Shown here piece after piece: positions 42,389-53,164 of a stretch of 64,000 bases of DNA. A program made the position numbers and the translations under genes. The DNA is from Incurvaria masculella (lineage: Eukaryota > Arthropoda > Insecta > Lepidoptera > Incurvariidae). The DNA lies in assembly GCA_946894095.1 (NCBI GenBank), contig OX335642.1, forward strand, positions 12,225,021 through 12,289,020, read 5' to 3'. The notes under the pieces are model-generated. The model was not told the DNA's origin and made no database searches. It was given only the letters and a program-made list of their open reading frames with translations. Position 1 is the stretch's first letter; the number at the start of each line of letters is the position of its first letter.

Positions 42389-42489
42389 AAATGTACACCT
42401 TACAATTATTTTTGCTGTCCATAAAGTCACTATCTTGAGTGTATCCCCAGTGCAGACTGAGTGTCAGGAGAACCATATTTTTTTTTCAG

Positions 42490-42546
42490 TGTAGCCCGTA
42501 GGATGATCCTGCGCAGCTTGGAAATTTGGAAGCTCCGCTCGGGTGA
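42490..42546 (+). repeat. Unclassified repeat G, right copy
   Basis: Direct-orientation partner of 36848-36901, directly after the right terminus of the large block. The minus strand is open over it (42464-42667), which may reflect former coding sequence. Confidence 0.65.
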
Positions 42547-43246
42547 ATGCCCAAAGTAACATTGACTCGAGCGGCGCCCGTACATCAGCTGGTGTCATGT
42601 AAGAAAGAAAGAGGTGTAGAACCCATGGTCTATGCACCTCTAGGCTAGGGTGTTCAGCAAACGACATTCTGTATCTTTAAGTTTGAAAAATGTAGTAGAC
42701 GCAGACCCACATCAACAAAAGACTGAAGACCCAGAAAGCACTGGCAATTCCCATCCAAATTGTCCAAAACAAGCTCATAGTCATTACGCGCACACGGCCA
42801 GAGTACACTTTAAGTACCCCGCAGTAATCACGGCGCGGTCCGCAAAATGACATTGACTAACGACCACGACGTAGACATGGTTTAATCGCCACAGTAACAG
42901 GTGGCTAAGCCCGTCTCGACGTGTAAGCGATCGAAGTTCACACGATTAGTGCCATGGACGTGCGATCTATGCGGGGACACGAATCATAACCAATGCGGTT
43001 ATCTCTCGAATAAATGGAGCAATTAAAATGCTCCTTCTTTTTCTTGATAAATTTTTTCGAAAATATCGCCATGTTTGTGTTTAATAAAAAAATATACATA
43101 TTAGGTGACATTCATCGTAAAAAAGAAGATTTATATCATATTATTTTACTATTATTTATATTATATTGCACCTGTAACTTTCACACGAGATTTTGTACAT
43201 ATCTTTTAAGGGTAATCCGATTCATCCAAAGTGTACAGTACAAAGT
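42547..43246. other. Unassigned intergenic DNA
   Basis: No recognised feature; GC-richer at 42820-42990. Confidence 0.4.
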
Positions 43247-43551
43247 ACACAGAACGCAAAAAGTATTGCACTTAAGTCTGAACTAATTATACACATTAAT
43301 TAACTATAAATGTTAAATCCATAGAAGTTGCGGAGAAACATTTTCACAATTTCAGGTTTAATGATTTCGTTGTAATTAGCGATTAGAAGTGTTGCATCGT
43401 CAGATGGCGCTGTTAAATAAAAATCTTATTTTAAAAATATAACAAAACCAATAAACCTGAAATTCTGATTTTTCCCCCGCAAATACGGTGGCTATATTGA
43501 ACATTTATAATGAATTCTTGGCTTAAAGTGCAATACTTTTTACGTTATGTT
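43247..43551. mobile_element. MITE family F, copy 2 (about 305 bp)
   Basis: Left end ACACAGAACGCAAAAAGTAT TGCACTTAAG; right end CTTAAAGTGCAATACTTTTT ACGTTATGT. The interior shares TTTCACAATTTCAGGTTTAA TGATTTCG, ATTAGCGATTAGAAGT, AGATGGCGCTGTTAAATAAA and AACAAAACCAATAA with 3878-4174. Confidence 0.85.
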
Positions 43552-44609
43552 ATTATTTCACGAAGAGATGGCCGAGTTAATCAATGTTCAAACACGTCAC
43601 TTTTAGTAAACCACATAGAGTTCCTTCCTTACTGTCCATACAAAGTGACGTGTTTTTACATACGTTCACGTTAATTTTGTTTTTTTTGTCCTTTCGTGCA
43701 CTCGGCCCTTAATGTTTCATAATTTACGATAAAACATATGCTGAGTTTTACCTGCTGTAAGTAAGCTACTAGAAATGTACGCACGGTTTCTTGAAAAAGA
43801 TCTTTTGAATTATAAGTAGTACATAAAAAAGTATATTTTTGCAACGATGAAGAAAAAATAATTCCATAAATATAACATATCTTAACCATTTTTGTGATAA
43901 ATGTAATCGATATACGATACAACGCACTTCTTAAAATGGGTCAGGTTTATTTATAATGCCCAAGTGGTAATAGGCCGGCTATTACCACCGTTATGAGAAC
44001 GTGTGAAAGAATGCTTAATTAATTATATTTGCTTCACAAAAAGTAATGTGTTTGGTCTCAACTAGTTTTAATTTAAAGTTGCTGTATCTTTCTGCAGCCA
44101 GCAAACCCCTATCATCATTTGTGTAAAGAAAACTATAATTGTCGACAGCAGTATAATTTAAACCATATCCCGCTTTAAATTACGTTTAAAAGAACGAAAC
44201 AGAACTAAAACTAAAAGAAGAACAGAAAGAAGACGAAACACGATTAAAAGAAAAAGTGAAAACGTTTATTCCAAATGATATAGTTTTCTGAAAGAATGTT
44301 TTTGTATTTTTTTAAGAAAACGTATTTTTATTAATGTAATGTGATGCTCTCATCCATTTAAACGATCGTTCTGATGATAGCATTGGCAAAGCAGAGCTTT
44401 TTTTTCCTGTAAGCATTTATGTAATCGTACCTAAGTTTCCGGCGCTGATGTCTACTCATTCTTAATATGTCCAGGGTGCGCTGCTCTAATGCTCGCACAA
44501 ACTTATCGCAAATTAAGTTCCTTCATCATTGCGCGCATCCTCCGGAACCGGCGGTGAAATTCTTTACCCATTCTCACTTACCCCTACGTAAACCGCGAAT
44601 ATTAAACTA
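43552..44609. other. Unassigned intergenic DNA
   Basis: AACACGTCACTTTTAG (about 43590) and AAAGTGACGTGTTTTT (about 43643) are a short inverted pair, possibly a small MITE. An A/G-rich run occurs at 44190-44270. No gene recognised. Confidence 0.4.
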
Positions 44610-44647
44610 CCGAAAAAGAGATAGCAATAATGCTATCTCTTTTTCGG
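44610..44647. repeat. Perfect 17-bp hairpin with 4-nt loop
   Basis: CCGAAAAAGAGATAGCA (44610-44626) and TGCTATCTCTTTTTCGG (44631-44647) pair exactly around ATAA. Confidence 0.95.
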
Positions 44648-44705
44648 CCTTAAGTTAGATTTGGATGGTCTTTCCCCATAGAGTAAGCAAAGTCGGAAGT
44701 GACGA

Positions 44706-44957
44706 CCGAAACTCATCCGTCTAGCATCAGCGTAGCCACGTATTAGTGACAATGCACCGATTGTAGCCAGTTCGCTTCGCCATTTCGAATGTTCGTTGCA
44801 CTCAATGGCGCCAAGTAAAGTTCTTATGTGTCGTTGGAACTCGAGAACAACGGGAGTGAGCGAATTTGTGAGCGAACTGACTGGACGGCGCTACATTTAG
44901 TGGCCATCACTAAAAAGTCGCTACGCTGCCACTATCGGATACTCCTCACTCGTTGTC
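44706..44957. mobile_element. MITE family C, complete copy (~250 bp)
   Basis: The left terminus GAAACTCATCCGTCTAGCAT CAGCGTAGCCACGTATTAGT GAC is the approximate inverse of the right terminus ATCACTAAAAAGTCGCTACG CTGCCACTATCGGATACTCC. The interior carries CGTTGCACTCAATGGCGCCA, GGAACTCGAGAACAACGGGA and GTGAGCGAACTGACTGGACG GCGC, matching 24985-25200. Non-coding. A weaker relative may lie at 45430-45600 (GTAGCCACTTACATACAGAG ACGG; TTCGTAAGAGAACTAACTAC). Confidence 0.7.
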
Positions 44958-47879
44958 TCTCCCTCACCTGATACATTGCATCTATTCACTCTGAACGTTA
45001 AAATGTAAAAATTATAGCATACGCTTTTAAAACAGCGATCGTCACAATTAATCTTGAGGATCAAAATAACAATAAATATAAAAAAAAACACACTGTGTAA
45101 TGAATTTGACCCAAAACCCTTAAAACTTTTAGGATGTGTCCACTTAATAACTATCCGGGATGCGCGCGCCTATTGTTTACATAATTCGTAAAGGTAATAA
45201 AATGAAGGCTTTGAAGATGCTGTTATCAAGTCAGCATGGTATTGGCACGAATAAGGCCACATTTTTAAATAACTGTGGATGCACGTTTTACAATAATAAT
45301 TCAACTTCACTCCTGCTTTCGGCGATTTTTCATTCCCCGGTCCATCTAGAAAAATGGGCCCATTTCCTACAGAGCACGAATAATGTACTCAATTTCTGCT
45401 AAAATATGCAAACGAAGCCCGTTTGCATGGGGGCGGTGTAGCCACTTACATACAGAGACGGTAGCACCGGCGACTTACGAATTTGATTGAACGACATGTA
45501 AACATTTCACAGAACGCTACTTAGTGCAACAAAGATTGGATGTTACACGAACACGTCCTAAATTCGTAAGAGAACTAACTACAGTCAGTCCTTTTTACTA
45601 AGGGTCTATTTCTGCAGGATTTTATCCGTGGATTAACTGCTAGTTTTTGTGACTAGTTTCATCCAAGTAAAGTTCCATAAGCATCATAATATTGGAATCC
45701 AATGTTAACTTTTGCGTCGGTTTGACTGTCTGTTGAACTTAGTTGTCAGTCAAAAGCGTTGGTGGAAGCCATTTTTATTATGATGCTAGTCAATTTCCCG
45801 CTGCACAGATTAGAACTTTGACTGGATGTGATGGAAGGGACCCTAACTCGTGCCGCCAAACGAATGAGATCGCCACTCTCTTCCTTCCTTGCTCATTGGC
45901 GTGCTCAGCCGAAGCCTTACAGACACTTGATGAAGCCTCGTTAGCGGGTTCTCTGAAGTCTGTCGCAGGACTGAAGGATTTATTAGGACGGCTGAGAATT
46001 CCACTCCTTTGATTTTTTTTTAAAAGAAACCTTCAAAGGCATATCAATACCCATTGACGTGAAGTGGACGCACTCGATAATCTGCTTTGCGCAATGCGCC
46101 GAGAGCTCAGAATGCTCTGAACGACACAGAGTCGTTCGATGCAGCAAACATGTTTGCTAGGCAATCTAATCATCTCAGCATGATCTCTTTGACACATGCC
46201 AGGTGTTTGACATTAGTGACAAAGAATAAATTGTAAATGTTACTCTAAAACAACATGTTATGAATATCGGCCAGACTATTCTCATTTTTTAACCATTGGT
46301 ATGAACCCACTGCATATATTAACATACAATCATAAAACAATAATAATCCTGCACAATTTACGATAGTTTCGATATAAACAGTTTTTAAATATAACTGTTT
46401 TACCGTATGTTACCTGATGTCAATAGATAACGAGTTCGGAGTCAATAATATTGTTTCTTATTTTTTTCATTAATCATTCACATAACATATGTTGTAAATT
46501 ACTTGGCTTACCACATTCGTGTTTCGCGGTCACCGGTCACAATATAAACATCATTTATATCGAATAATTTTAAATTAAAAAAGCCAAATTTACTCAAAAA
46601 TAAGAGGCAGAAGCTGTCAATCTCAGAACAAATTGTCGATTGATTTTAACGAACCAATTTTGTTAAAATTTATAATCATGTTTGTGTAAAATCCGTGACA
46701 TTACACGGTACTTTAAATTAACAATTGATTTTAAAACTCCCTAACTAAGTGCTTAGTAAAACCACGGATTACCTATCAGCGAAAATTGATTAAGAAATGA
46801 AGATAACCACCCTGTTAACATGTTCCGACATTCTCGGTAGTAGAGGCCGAAGATGCACTCCTCTGATTGCGGTAACCTCGCAATACTCCATTTCCTAAAA
46901 CGACCGATAAAGCCGATTGCCGAACGCAAGTACAATACAAAATAGCCTTTAAGTCTGATGAATAATCAATAATTTACCTCGCCGCTTTGTAGTCGCTACG
47001 ACGTTTTCTAATTATTCGCACTCGAAGTTAGTGTTCGAATAATCAAAAAATAAAAGACTTAAACAGCAAAAATAATTGTTTAAGGAATGCAAGCCGCATG
47101 TCGATTGCAAAAAGGTTATTTTGGAATGAACAGATTCGACCGTACTCATAATGCATTGAGAACTTCGAAGACCGATAACTTCGAATAAGCTCGATTTCGA
47201 TACTGAATTTCAAAAGGGCGCAAAAGTATTCACAATTCCACTGAGATATAAGCCTTAAACATGTTACGACAAGATTGATATTGACAGTTAAATCTGACCG
47301 GATAAATAGCGGTTTGTCGGGAAGATTAGACGAGACCGACGCAATCGTGAAGTTTCAATTGAATAATGTACGTGCGATGGCACATTTTAAATTATAGTAC
47401 GCGTGCGAGGATTCATTGGCTAATCGAAATTAATACCCAAATCATATAGTATGGATTAAGTAAGCTACCAAATGAATTTTGGAGGCCAAATGTGTCCATA
47501 AAAAAAACTTTGCTTTTTAACTTCATCTTGGTAGCAGAAATTAGTATCTGCGGAGTCCAACCAAATGGTTTGGTGCAATTAGACATAGATCCAAAGTAAA
47601 AGTATCCCTCCAGCTCCAAATTGCTTCATACAGTCCACGTATTGTTTGGTAAATGTTACACCATTTCGTGGGTCGGGTTTGGGGGGGAGAGGCGGGGAGA
47701 AGTTAGAATTTATCAGTTTTTCTTAAATATTTTGAAAACTATGTAGTTTAGCGCAAAAATACCAATCACACATAATTGCATAATAAAAAATACATATGAT
47801 CGAACATAGAACCTCCTCTTTTTGTAAAGTCGGTTAAAAAACATACAGACATAAAATAGACCTTTATCAAGTGACTAAA
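44958..47879. other. Unassigned intergenic DNA
   Basis: The open frame of 89 codons at 45743-46012 (+; begins MSVKSVGGSHFYYDASQFP) is in moderately GC-rich sequence and has a leucine-rich C-terminus, but I recognise no family. No other gene, RNA or repeat could be assigned apart from the possible MITE C relic at 45430-45600. Confidence 0.4.
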
Positions 47880-48060
47880 TAAATGTCATTAAAATCTGAA
47901 AACTGTTAAGGGCAGGGAAACGTTAGGTCCTGTAAGACGATTTCGTTGTTTAATGGCAGTCGCCGTGCAAAATTGTGCCTTGGCCAATGGATAGAGTAAG
48001 CATTCTTTTTAATTATAAAATCTTCGATTTCCACTGCCTTCACGACAGGCGCAGCCGCGG
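47880..48060 (+). repeat. Unclassified repeat I, copy 1
   Basis: AGGGCAGGGAAACGTTAGGT, AAGACGATTTCGTTG, GGCAGTCGCCGTGCAAAATT GTGCCTTGGCCAATGGA and CTTCACGACAGGC match 57355-57510 (GTAAGGGCCGGGAAGACGAT TTCGC, GCAGTCGGCGTGCAAAATTG TGCCTTGGCCAATGGA, CTTCACGACAG). Not coding as read; no terminal structure seen. Confidence 0.75.
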
Positions 48061-49030
48061 GCATTTACTAGGGAGTAAAATCGGGTGTCTTCATTTCTAA
48101 ACCCAAAAACCGGATATTACCTATGGTTACCTTATAGTGGCTTAATTCTACAACGTTTCGCCAATGATGTTTTAGGCGACATAACGGCGACAGTGCGGAC
48201 TCTAACCATTAAGAGTTGGTAAATCTCAGGTTTGGTGGTAAATCTTAGAATTTACAGTAGTTAGGGCTGTTTCAGTAACATATTTATAATAAACGTATCA
48301 AATTAGAATATATAAAGAAAGTAGTGCAAGTCAAAGTGAATCGAGCCTAAGCTTTAGGGGTGAGAAGCGTACACCAAACCACCAGGCCACGAATATTTTT
48401 TCTCAACAATAAGTGGCATATATAAATATTTTCTTTGCTTAAATTACATTCATAAAACAAGTTAATATAATACAAAAATAATCTTGATGTCTTGGAAATT
48501 AAATTTACATTTTGCTAAAGATTGTTTGCATACATTTGTGGGTCAAAAATCCATCTAAAAATGAAATGTCACATTCTTAAAAAGGTTTCTTATAATTTTT
48601 TTTATTTGGATTTCATTTCCATATTATACCGCCAGCCAATTACAACATTGTGTTCGGCTCATATCTAAAAAATATAATGACTATTTTGATACTGACATAA
48701 GCCCATTTAAATTATCGATACATTTTCGAATAGGACACATACATTTTCCATGTTCAGAGATTACGCTTTGACGGAATTGTATTAGCAATTTCCACTGCTT
48801 ACCCCTCGAGGTGCGAATGCACGACGAAGGCCTTAGCGCAGTGTCTCGCCACTAGATGGCACTAATAACAATGCCTAACTCCCTAATGCAATCTGGAAAC
48901 GTATGCAGACTGTGCGAGAATTTAGACCTGGAGCTCAAGTACTTATTTTTATTGTTTTTTTACGTCAAACGCGACATATGGCTTAAGCCAAATTCTTGCA
49001 TAAGAAAGACTGCGGAAGATTCGCAAACGA
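48061..49030. other. Unassigned intergenic DNA
   Basis: No gene or repeat family recognised. Confidence 0.4.
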
Positions 49031-49226
49031 ATGGTTCCGTACCATCGTACATGATTTTACACAAAAAAATCACGATGTTTGTATGGGGGCCCCCAATAAT
49101 TATATTATTTTAATTTTACCTATTTGTTGTTGTAGCGGCAATAAATATATACTCTGTAAAAATTAAACTGCCTACCTATTACGGTTCATGAGATACAGCC
49201 CTGTGACGGACGGACGGACAGCGGAC
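49031..49226 (-). repeat. GGTTCCG repeat, minus copy truncated at both ends
   Basis: ATGGTTCCGTACCATCGTAC, TTTTACACAAAAAAATCACG, TGTATGGGGGCCCCC, TGTTGTTGTAGCGGCAATAA, ACGGTTCATGAGATACAGCC CTGTGAC and GGACGGACGGACAGCGG are present. Both the CCGGCCAAGTGCGAG side and the final CGGAACCCT side are missing, and it joins repeat D directly. Confidence 0.85.
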
Positions 49227-49336
49227 CTGCGACTATTTTTTCGTGTGAGATGCACGTTTAAGTTTGATTGGTAGTTTTAGAAAATTGAAGACACTGGGTT
49301 ATATAGCACGCTCGCGAGATGACACATCACCTTCCT
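49227..49336 (+). repeat. Unclassified repeat D, copy 2
   Basis: CTGCGACTATTTTTTCGTGT, GATGCACGTTTAAGTTTGAT TGG, TAGTTTTAGAAAATTGAAGA CACTGGGTTATATAG and GCGAGATGACACATCACC. See 36401-36515. Confidence 0.65.
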
Positions 49337-49632
49337 TTTTGATCGGAGGGTGTAATGGCGGCGTGAGCGGAGACCGCCTGATGTCACAGGTCTATGGTGA
49401 GGCGTAGCAAGATTTACGCCTAAATCCCGCAACCCATAGCCCGCGCACACAAAATACGGACTGTTATTATGCGACTTGCTGCGAGCTCCTGTGATGACCG
49501 TCAATTTGTTCGCCGATGATTATGCCACGTGATTACTCTCGATGCGCCACGTTTGCAATTACGGATGCAGAGCGGGAGTTAGCGGTAAATACCGTTACGT
49601 GATTTAGGAACAAACCATAGAAACCACTAGAA

Positions 49633-49866
49633 TACCTGGGAGGTTTACATGGTAAATCAACACTCCGGGTGAACAGGCAAGTTAGTAGGCAAGTAAGTAT
49701 TAGCGTTCAGTTTAATTTCGTACCATGCTAACTGTCAAACGACAGAAAAGTACACTGAAATTTACAAATTAGCATGGTATGAAATGCAACCAAACGTCAG
49801 ATTAAGTCACTCACTTGGCTGTTCACTCGGCGAGTTAATTTACCATGGTAAGACTCCTGAAAAATA
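49633..49866. mobile_element. Foldback MITE with CAGG...TTACCATGGTAA termini (family J)
   Basis: TACCTGGGAGGTTTACATGG TAAATCAAC, CGGGTGAACAGGCAAGTTAG and TAATTTCGTACCATGCTAAC on the left pair with CAAATTAGCATGGTATGAAA, GTCACTCACTTGGCTGTTCA CTCGGCGAGTTAATTTACCA TGG and TAAGACTCCTGA on the right. ~230 bp, arms ~100 bp, no ORF. Confidence 0.8.
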
Positions 49867-50014
49867 CAAACCCGCGAATTATAATGTCGGTTATTCTTTA
49901 CAAGAGGTAAAGGGAACTAAAAGAAAGGGAAAGGGAAGTTAAGAAAAAGGACTGACAGGAAAGAACCACCCTCTTCTTACTTGTCCGTACACTCGCTCAC
50001 CATCGGCCCACCGA

Positions 50015-50130
50015 GCACTATAATAATAGATCCGTTAGATATTAGCCTAATACATCAAATGGAAACTAGGTTCCATTCCAGGACCTTTCTTATATTGCTC
50101 GGCTACATTGAACTGGATGGAACTTGACTT
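50015..50130 (-). mobile_element. SINE 3'-end fragment, minus
   Basis: AGATATTAGCCTAATACATC AAATGG, CTAGGTTCCATTCCAGGACC TTTC and GCTCGGCTACATTGAACTGG ATGGAA. Confidence 0.75.
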
Positions 50131-50764
50131 TACCAAAGTTACTGCTCACTGCTGTGGCTCTCCGCATAGTTTGATTTACGAAGTAGGAATTTAGAATCTA
50201 TATCATTTGTGCTAAGAAGATTTATATATTTGACAATCGGCTTGCAATCTGGCATTCTTCTTGATGGAGGTTATTAGTTCATTTAAACCTATTCACGCAT
50301 CTACATTGCATCGTTGCAATAGGATACTCCCGGGGGAAAGGCGAGTGTAACGTAATTGAAGGAGCATGTCTCCCGGTCTAAGCGGTTTATCTCAGATTAC
50401 GTTAACCGTAGATCAAGCGAGCAGTACAAGCGAGCCCTTGACTTGATGCATATCAGATGTCTACTAATTAATTGTGCAATTACACGAGATTAAAGTAAAG
50501 AACCATCTTTAATCGTTGTTTCGGAAAGATTCCCCAATGGACGTATTCCGACACTATTTGAATAGACGTTGCATATTTTTAAACATACAAATAAGACTAA
50601 AATGAAAAAAAAGGAAAAATAATAATAAAAAATAACACCATAATAACAAGGCCTTATTATTATTATTTTATGTATTATATTAATACACCATGTCACAGCG
50701 CGGACCAAAGTAATAAAACCATGTTTTATGTCGTGGGTAAAGTGTAACAAGAAAGCGGATTTTA
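50131..50764. other. Unassigned intergenic DNA
   Basis: No gene or repeat family recognised. Confidence 0.4.
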
Positions 50765-51411
50765 TGTTAAGCGCGGAATATGTCGCACGCGCCAGGACCT
50801 CGACTAAAAGAAAAACCCCAGGTTGTACCTTGAGGGAAAAACTTCAGTAGGGAGGCGATTCCATAGTTTACCGACCCTACAGATAAAAGATATAGAGAAT
50901 CAGTGGGTTCTTATTTTGGAAATTTCGACAGTGAATAAGTGCATTCCCTGCCTGTTACGCGTTGTGCGGTGGTAGAAAGGGGACGGAAGGAAAGCGTTAT
51001 GCACATCCGAAGAGCATTCTCCATGGTAAAGACGATATATTACAGCGAGAGACCCTACATCCCTTCGGAGTTGAAGGGTTTCTAAATTCAGAGTTACCTT
51101 GGGGTCGTCGACGCTCAGCACTACGCTATATCGAGTTCAGGGAGCCAAGCTGGTACGTAGCTGAGCCGTCCGACAAATGCGAATAAACTCCACGCAAAAC
51201 CTTGTAGAGGAGCAGTTTCGGTCAGGTGTAAAATACGCACCCTGCTGGGGACTCCCAGCTTTTTTGAGGCGAGCTGTGCTTTATCCTCGATATGACGTCC
51301 AAAATTAAGGTCATGGATCAGGTCGACGACGCGAAAAATCCCTATGTGGTCGTCAATACGCAGAGTTGTACCCTGGAAGATCGGAGCTTCACTTAACGGT
51401 GTCCTTTTCAC
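50765..51411 (-). pseudogene. LINE reverse-transcriptase C-terminus, minus, frameshifted
   Basis: Two minus-strand frames. 51121-51411 carries DLNFGRHIEDKAQLASKKLGV, shortened here to its core HIEDKAQLASKKLGV, the segment after the RT palm. 50900-51121 carries LQLRRDVGSLAVIYRLYHGE then CSSDVHNAFLPSPFYHRTTR and RQGMHLFTVEI. These are typical of a common lepidopteran LINE polyprotein. The nucleotide sequence continues to about 50765, where the 3' side matches 16078. RT catalytic core and endonuclease absent; at least one frame change. Inactive. Confidence 0.85.
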
Positions 51412-51839
51412 ACTAAATACGCACGCCTAGGGCTTTAATGCAGGAAGACATCGTTCATAAATAACTTGCACGTAACTACATCAAAGTGAAAAAAAAATTA
51501 TTTACTTTATTTTTATTTCACAAGACATCAAAATGAAATTTAATATGGAATAATTAATAATATATCCGTTAATCGAGAATTCTAAAATGTATTATTATTA
51601 TATTTTATTGGAAATGTTAATAATTTTGTTTTTTTTTTAATTACAAATTTTATTTTTATTTCTAATATTTGAGCTGCACTTGTGATGATTTTAACTTCCC
51701 TATACTGTTTAAGAAATGTTGAATTGTATTTATGATGAATGTGTGATGTTGAATTATTTGATTGTTTAATGTATTGTTTGAATTGAAATTGAATTGTGAT
51801 TGAAATGTTCTCATACTAAACGGTGTTAACGAACTATTC
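51412..51839. other. AT-rich DNA, possibly LINE UTR
   Basis: T/A-rich with TGAATTG/GTTTGAATTG words; no ORF. It borders the (ATTT)n tail of the downstream LINE. Confidence 0.4.
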
Positions 51840-52826
51840 AATAAATAAATAAATAAATAAATATTTTATATACACTAGCAGCTACAAGCTGATGCGTGTA
51901 TTTTAATTATTGAGTGCACTGTATTCATATTTTTCCAAGTAAAGTTTTTTTTAAGTTTAGTTTTCATTTATTTCTTCTCGTTTTTGATATTTGTCCAATT
52001 TGTTTTTAAAACTGTTCACTGAGTTAGCACTTATCACTTCTCCTGGAAATGTATTCCAAGTGTCAACAACTCTGTTAGATAGGAAGTGCTTTCTCGGGTT
52101 TGAAGTAGTATCATTGCGGTTAAGTTTAAAGGAGTGTCCTCGAAGTCTCCCATTAGTATTTTTTGTATACATTGATTTAAGACTCGGTACAACGTAGTGT
52201 TCAGTCAGGATTTTGTAGGACTCAATTAGGTCTCCTCGCTGCCTTCTTTTTTCCAATATAGTAAGACCAAGAGTGTCAAGGCGATCTTCATATGATTTGT
52301 GCCTGAGGAACAACACCATTTTTATGCGCGTATCTGAACCTTTTTCAATATATCTATATCCTTTTTGAAGTAGGGGCTCCATACTTGATATGCATACTCC
52401 AGGAGGGGACGTACATATGACTTGTAGAGCTTAAGAAACAGGTCAATGTTTATGCAGGAAAAGGATTTCCGAATCATATAAAGCAGTGAATTTGCTATAT
52501 GGTTTTCCCATTTGAGGTCATTGGACACAATTACGCCGAGATCGACCTGTGAGGAAACTGCATTCAAGGGGATTCCATCGATGGAGTATTGAAGGTAAGG
52601 ATTTTTGGGGTCTCACAGCGCATTTGTCTGCATTTAAGGAGAGCAGCCAGTCTTTGGTCCAGTGAACGGTGCGGCCCAGATTGTTCTGGATTACTTGGTG
52701 ACTTATGATTGGGTCCCCGAAGAATTTGGTGTCATCAGCAAATTGTGTAAAGGAGAAGGATATAATGGATATGTCTGGTAATGGAAACTCTAAACTGGCC
52801 AATGCACCTAATACCCATTTTCTCAC
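51840..52826 (-). mobile_element. 5'-truncated CR1/L2-like LINE, minus orientation
   Basis: Reading on the minus strand: a decayed RT segment (52826 to 51957), a short 3'-UTR containing GTGCACTCAATAATTAAAAT and AGCTTGTAGCTGCTAGTGTA, and an (ATTT)5 tail seen as AATAAATAAATAAATAAATA at 51841-51863. CR1/L2 elements typically end in short tandem units rather than poly-A. The same UTR is found alone at 4798-4945. Confidence 0.85.
51957..52826 (-). pseudogene. CR1/L2-like reverse-transcriptase fragment with frameshifts
   Basis: Three overlapping minus frames continue one protein. 52518-52826 has the catalytic FADDTKFFGD box, then QNNLGRTVHWTKDWLLSLNA DKC. 52322-52567 has SQVDLGVIVSNDLKWENHI, RKSFSCINIDLFLKLYKSYV and RPLLEYAYQVWSPYFKKDID. 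51957-52382 has RLDTLGLTILEKRRQRGDLI, HSFKLNRNDTTSNPRKHFL and SNRVVDTWNTFPGEVISANS V. Order and spacing match the palm-to-C-terminus part of a CR1/L2 ORF2. The two frame changes (52322-52382 and 52518-52567) and the missing endonuclease and RT 0-A boxes make it dead. Confidence 0.9.
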
Positions 52827-53164
52827 ATCGCCCGCAACACCGAAACCTCTCAGCTATCATGTAGCCACAGGTACGGTCGCATAGAGCGAAACCCATCAAG
52901 TATTTTCTCTCCACACTTTTCTCGGCGGTTCCGTTAACTTTTAATGGGTTTTAGGATATCGGATACGATCGGCAAGAAGCTACTCCCAGTCTGCGATATG
53001 TATGCTATGACGCAGATGTAGAGATGGTATGAACTATAAAAAAAAACATCGGCCAAGTACGAGTATGATCCGTGCGTACAATTTGTTGTATGCAGTACGT
53101 AAGAAAGTTGCGGAAACATCACACAGCGGACTTTTTTTAAGAGAATGTGTCAAGGTTACACGGG
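52827..53164. other. Unassigned DNA
   Basis: No recognised gene. CGGCCAAGTACGAGTATGAT at about 53049 resembles the outer end of a GGTTCCG repeat and may be a relic. Confidence 0.4.

Larger units (their letters stand above)
36971..42495. mobile_element. Candidate large DNA transposon (~5.5 kb) with CACTG termini
   Basis: Left end: CTACACTGAGAAAAATGAGG (C at 36969). Right end, reverse-complemented: CTACACTGAAAAAAAAATAT GG (plus strand TTTTTTTTCAGTGTAG, to about 42493). Subterminal pieces also correspond, e.g. ATTGTAAAGTG / ATTGTAAGGTG and AGTGACTATGAAATGG / AGTGACTTTATGGAC. Next to the ends lie arrays with units of ~175 bp (left) and 128 bp (right), both containing ACTATCTG or its complement. 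In the middle lie a decayed, apparently spliced gene and a ~300-bp palindrome. Terminal CACTR and many subterminal motif repeats are known hallmarks of CACTA/EnSpm-group (CMC) elements; assignment here is inference. The flanking TA could be a duplication or part of the TIR. No transposase catalytic domain was recognised. A SINE fragment and a GGTTCCG fragment inside are later insertions. Confidence 0.5.
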
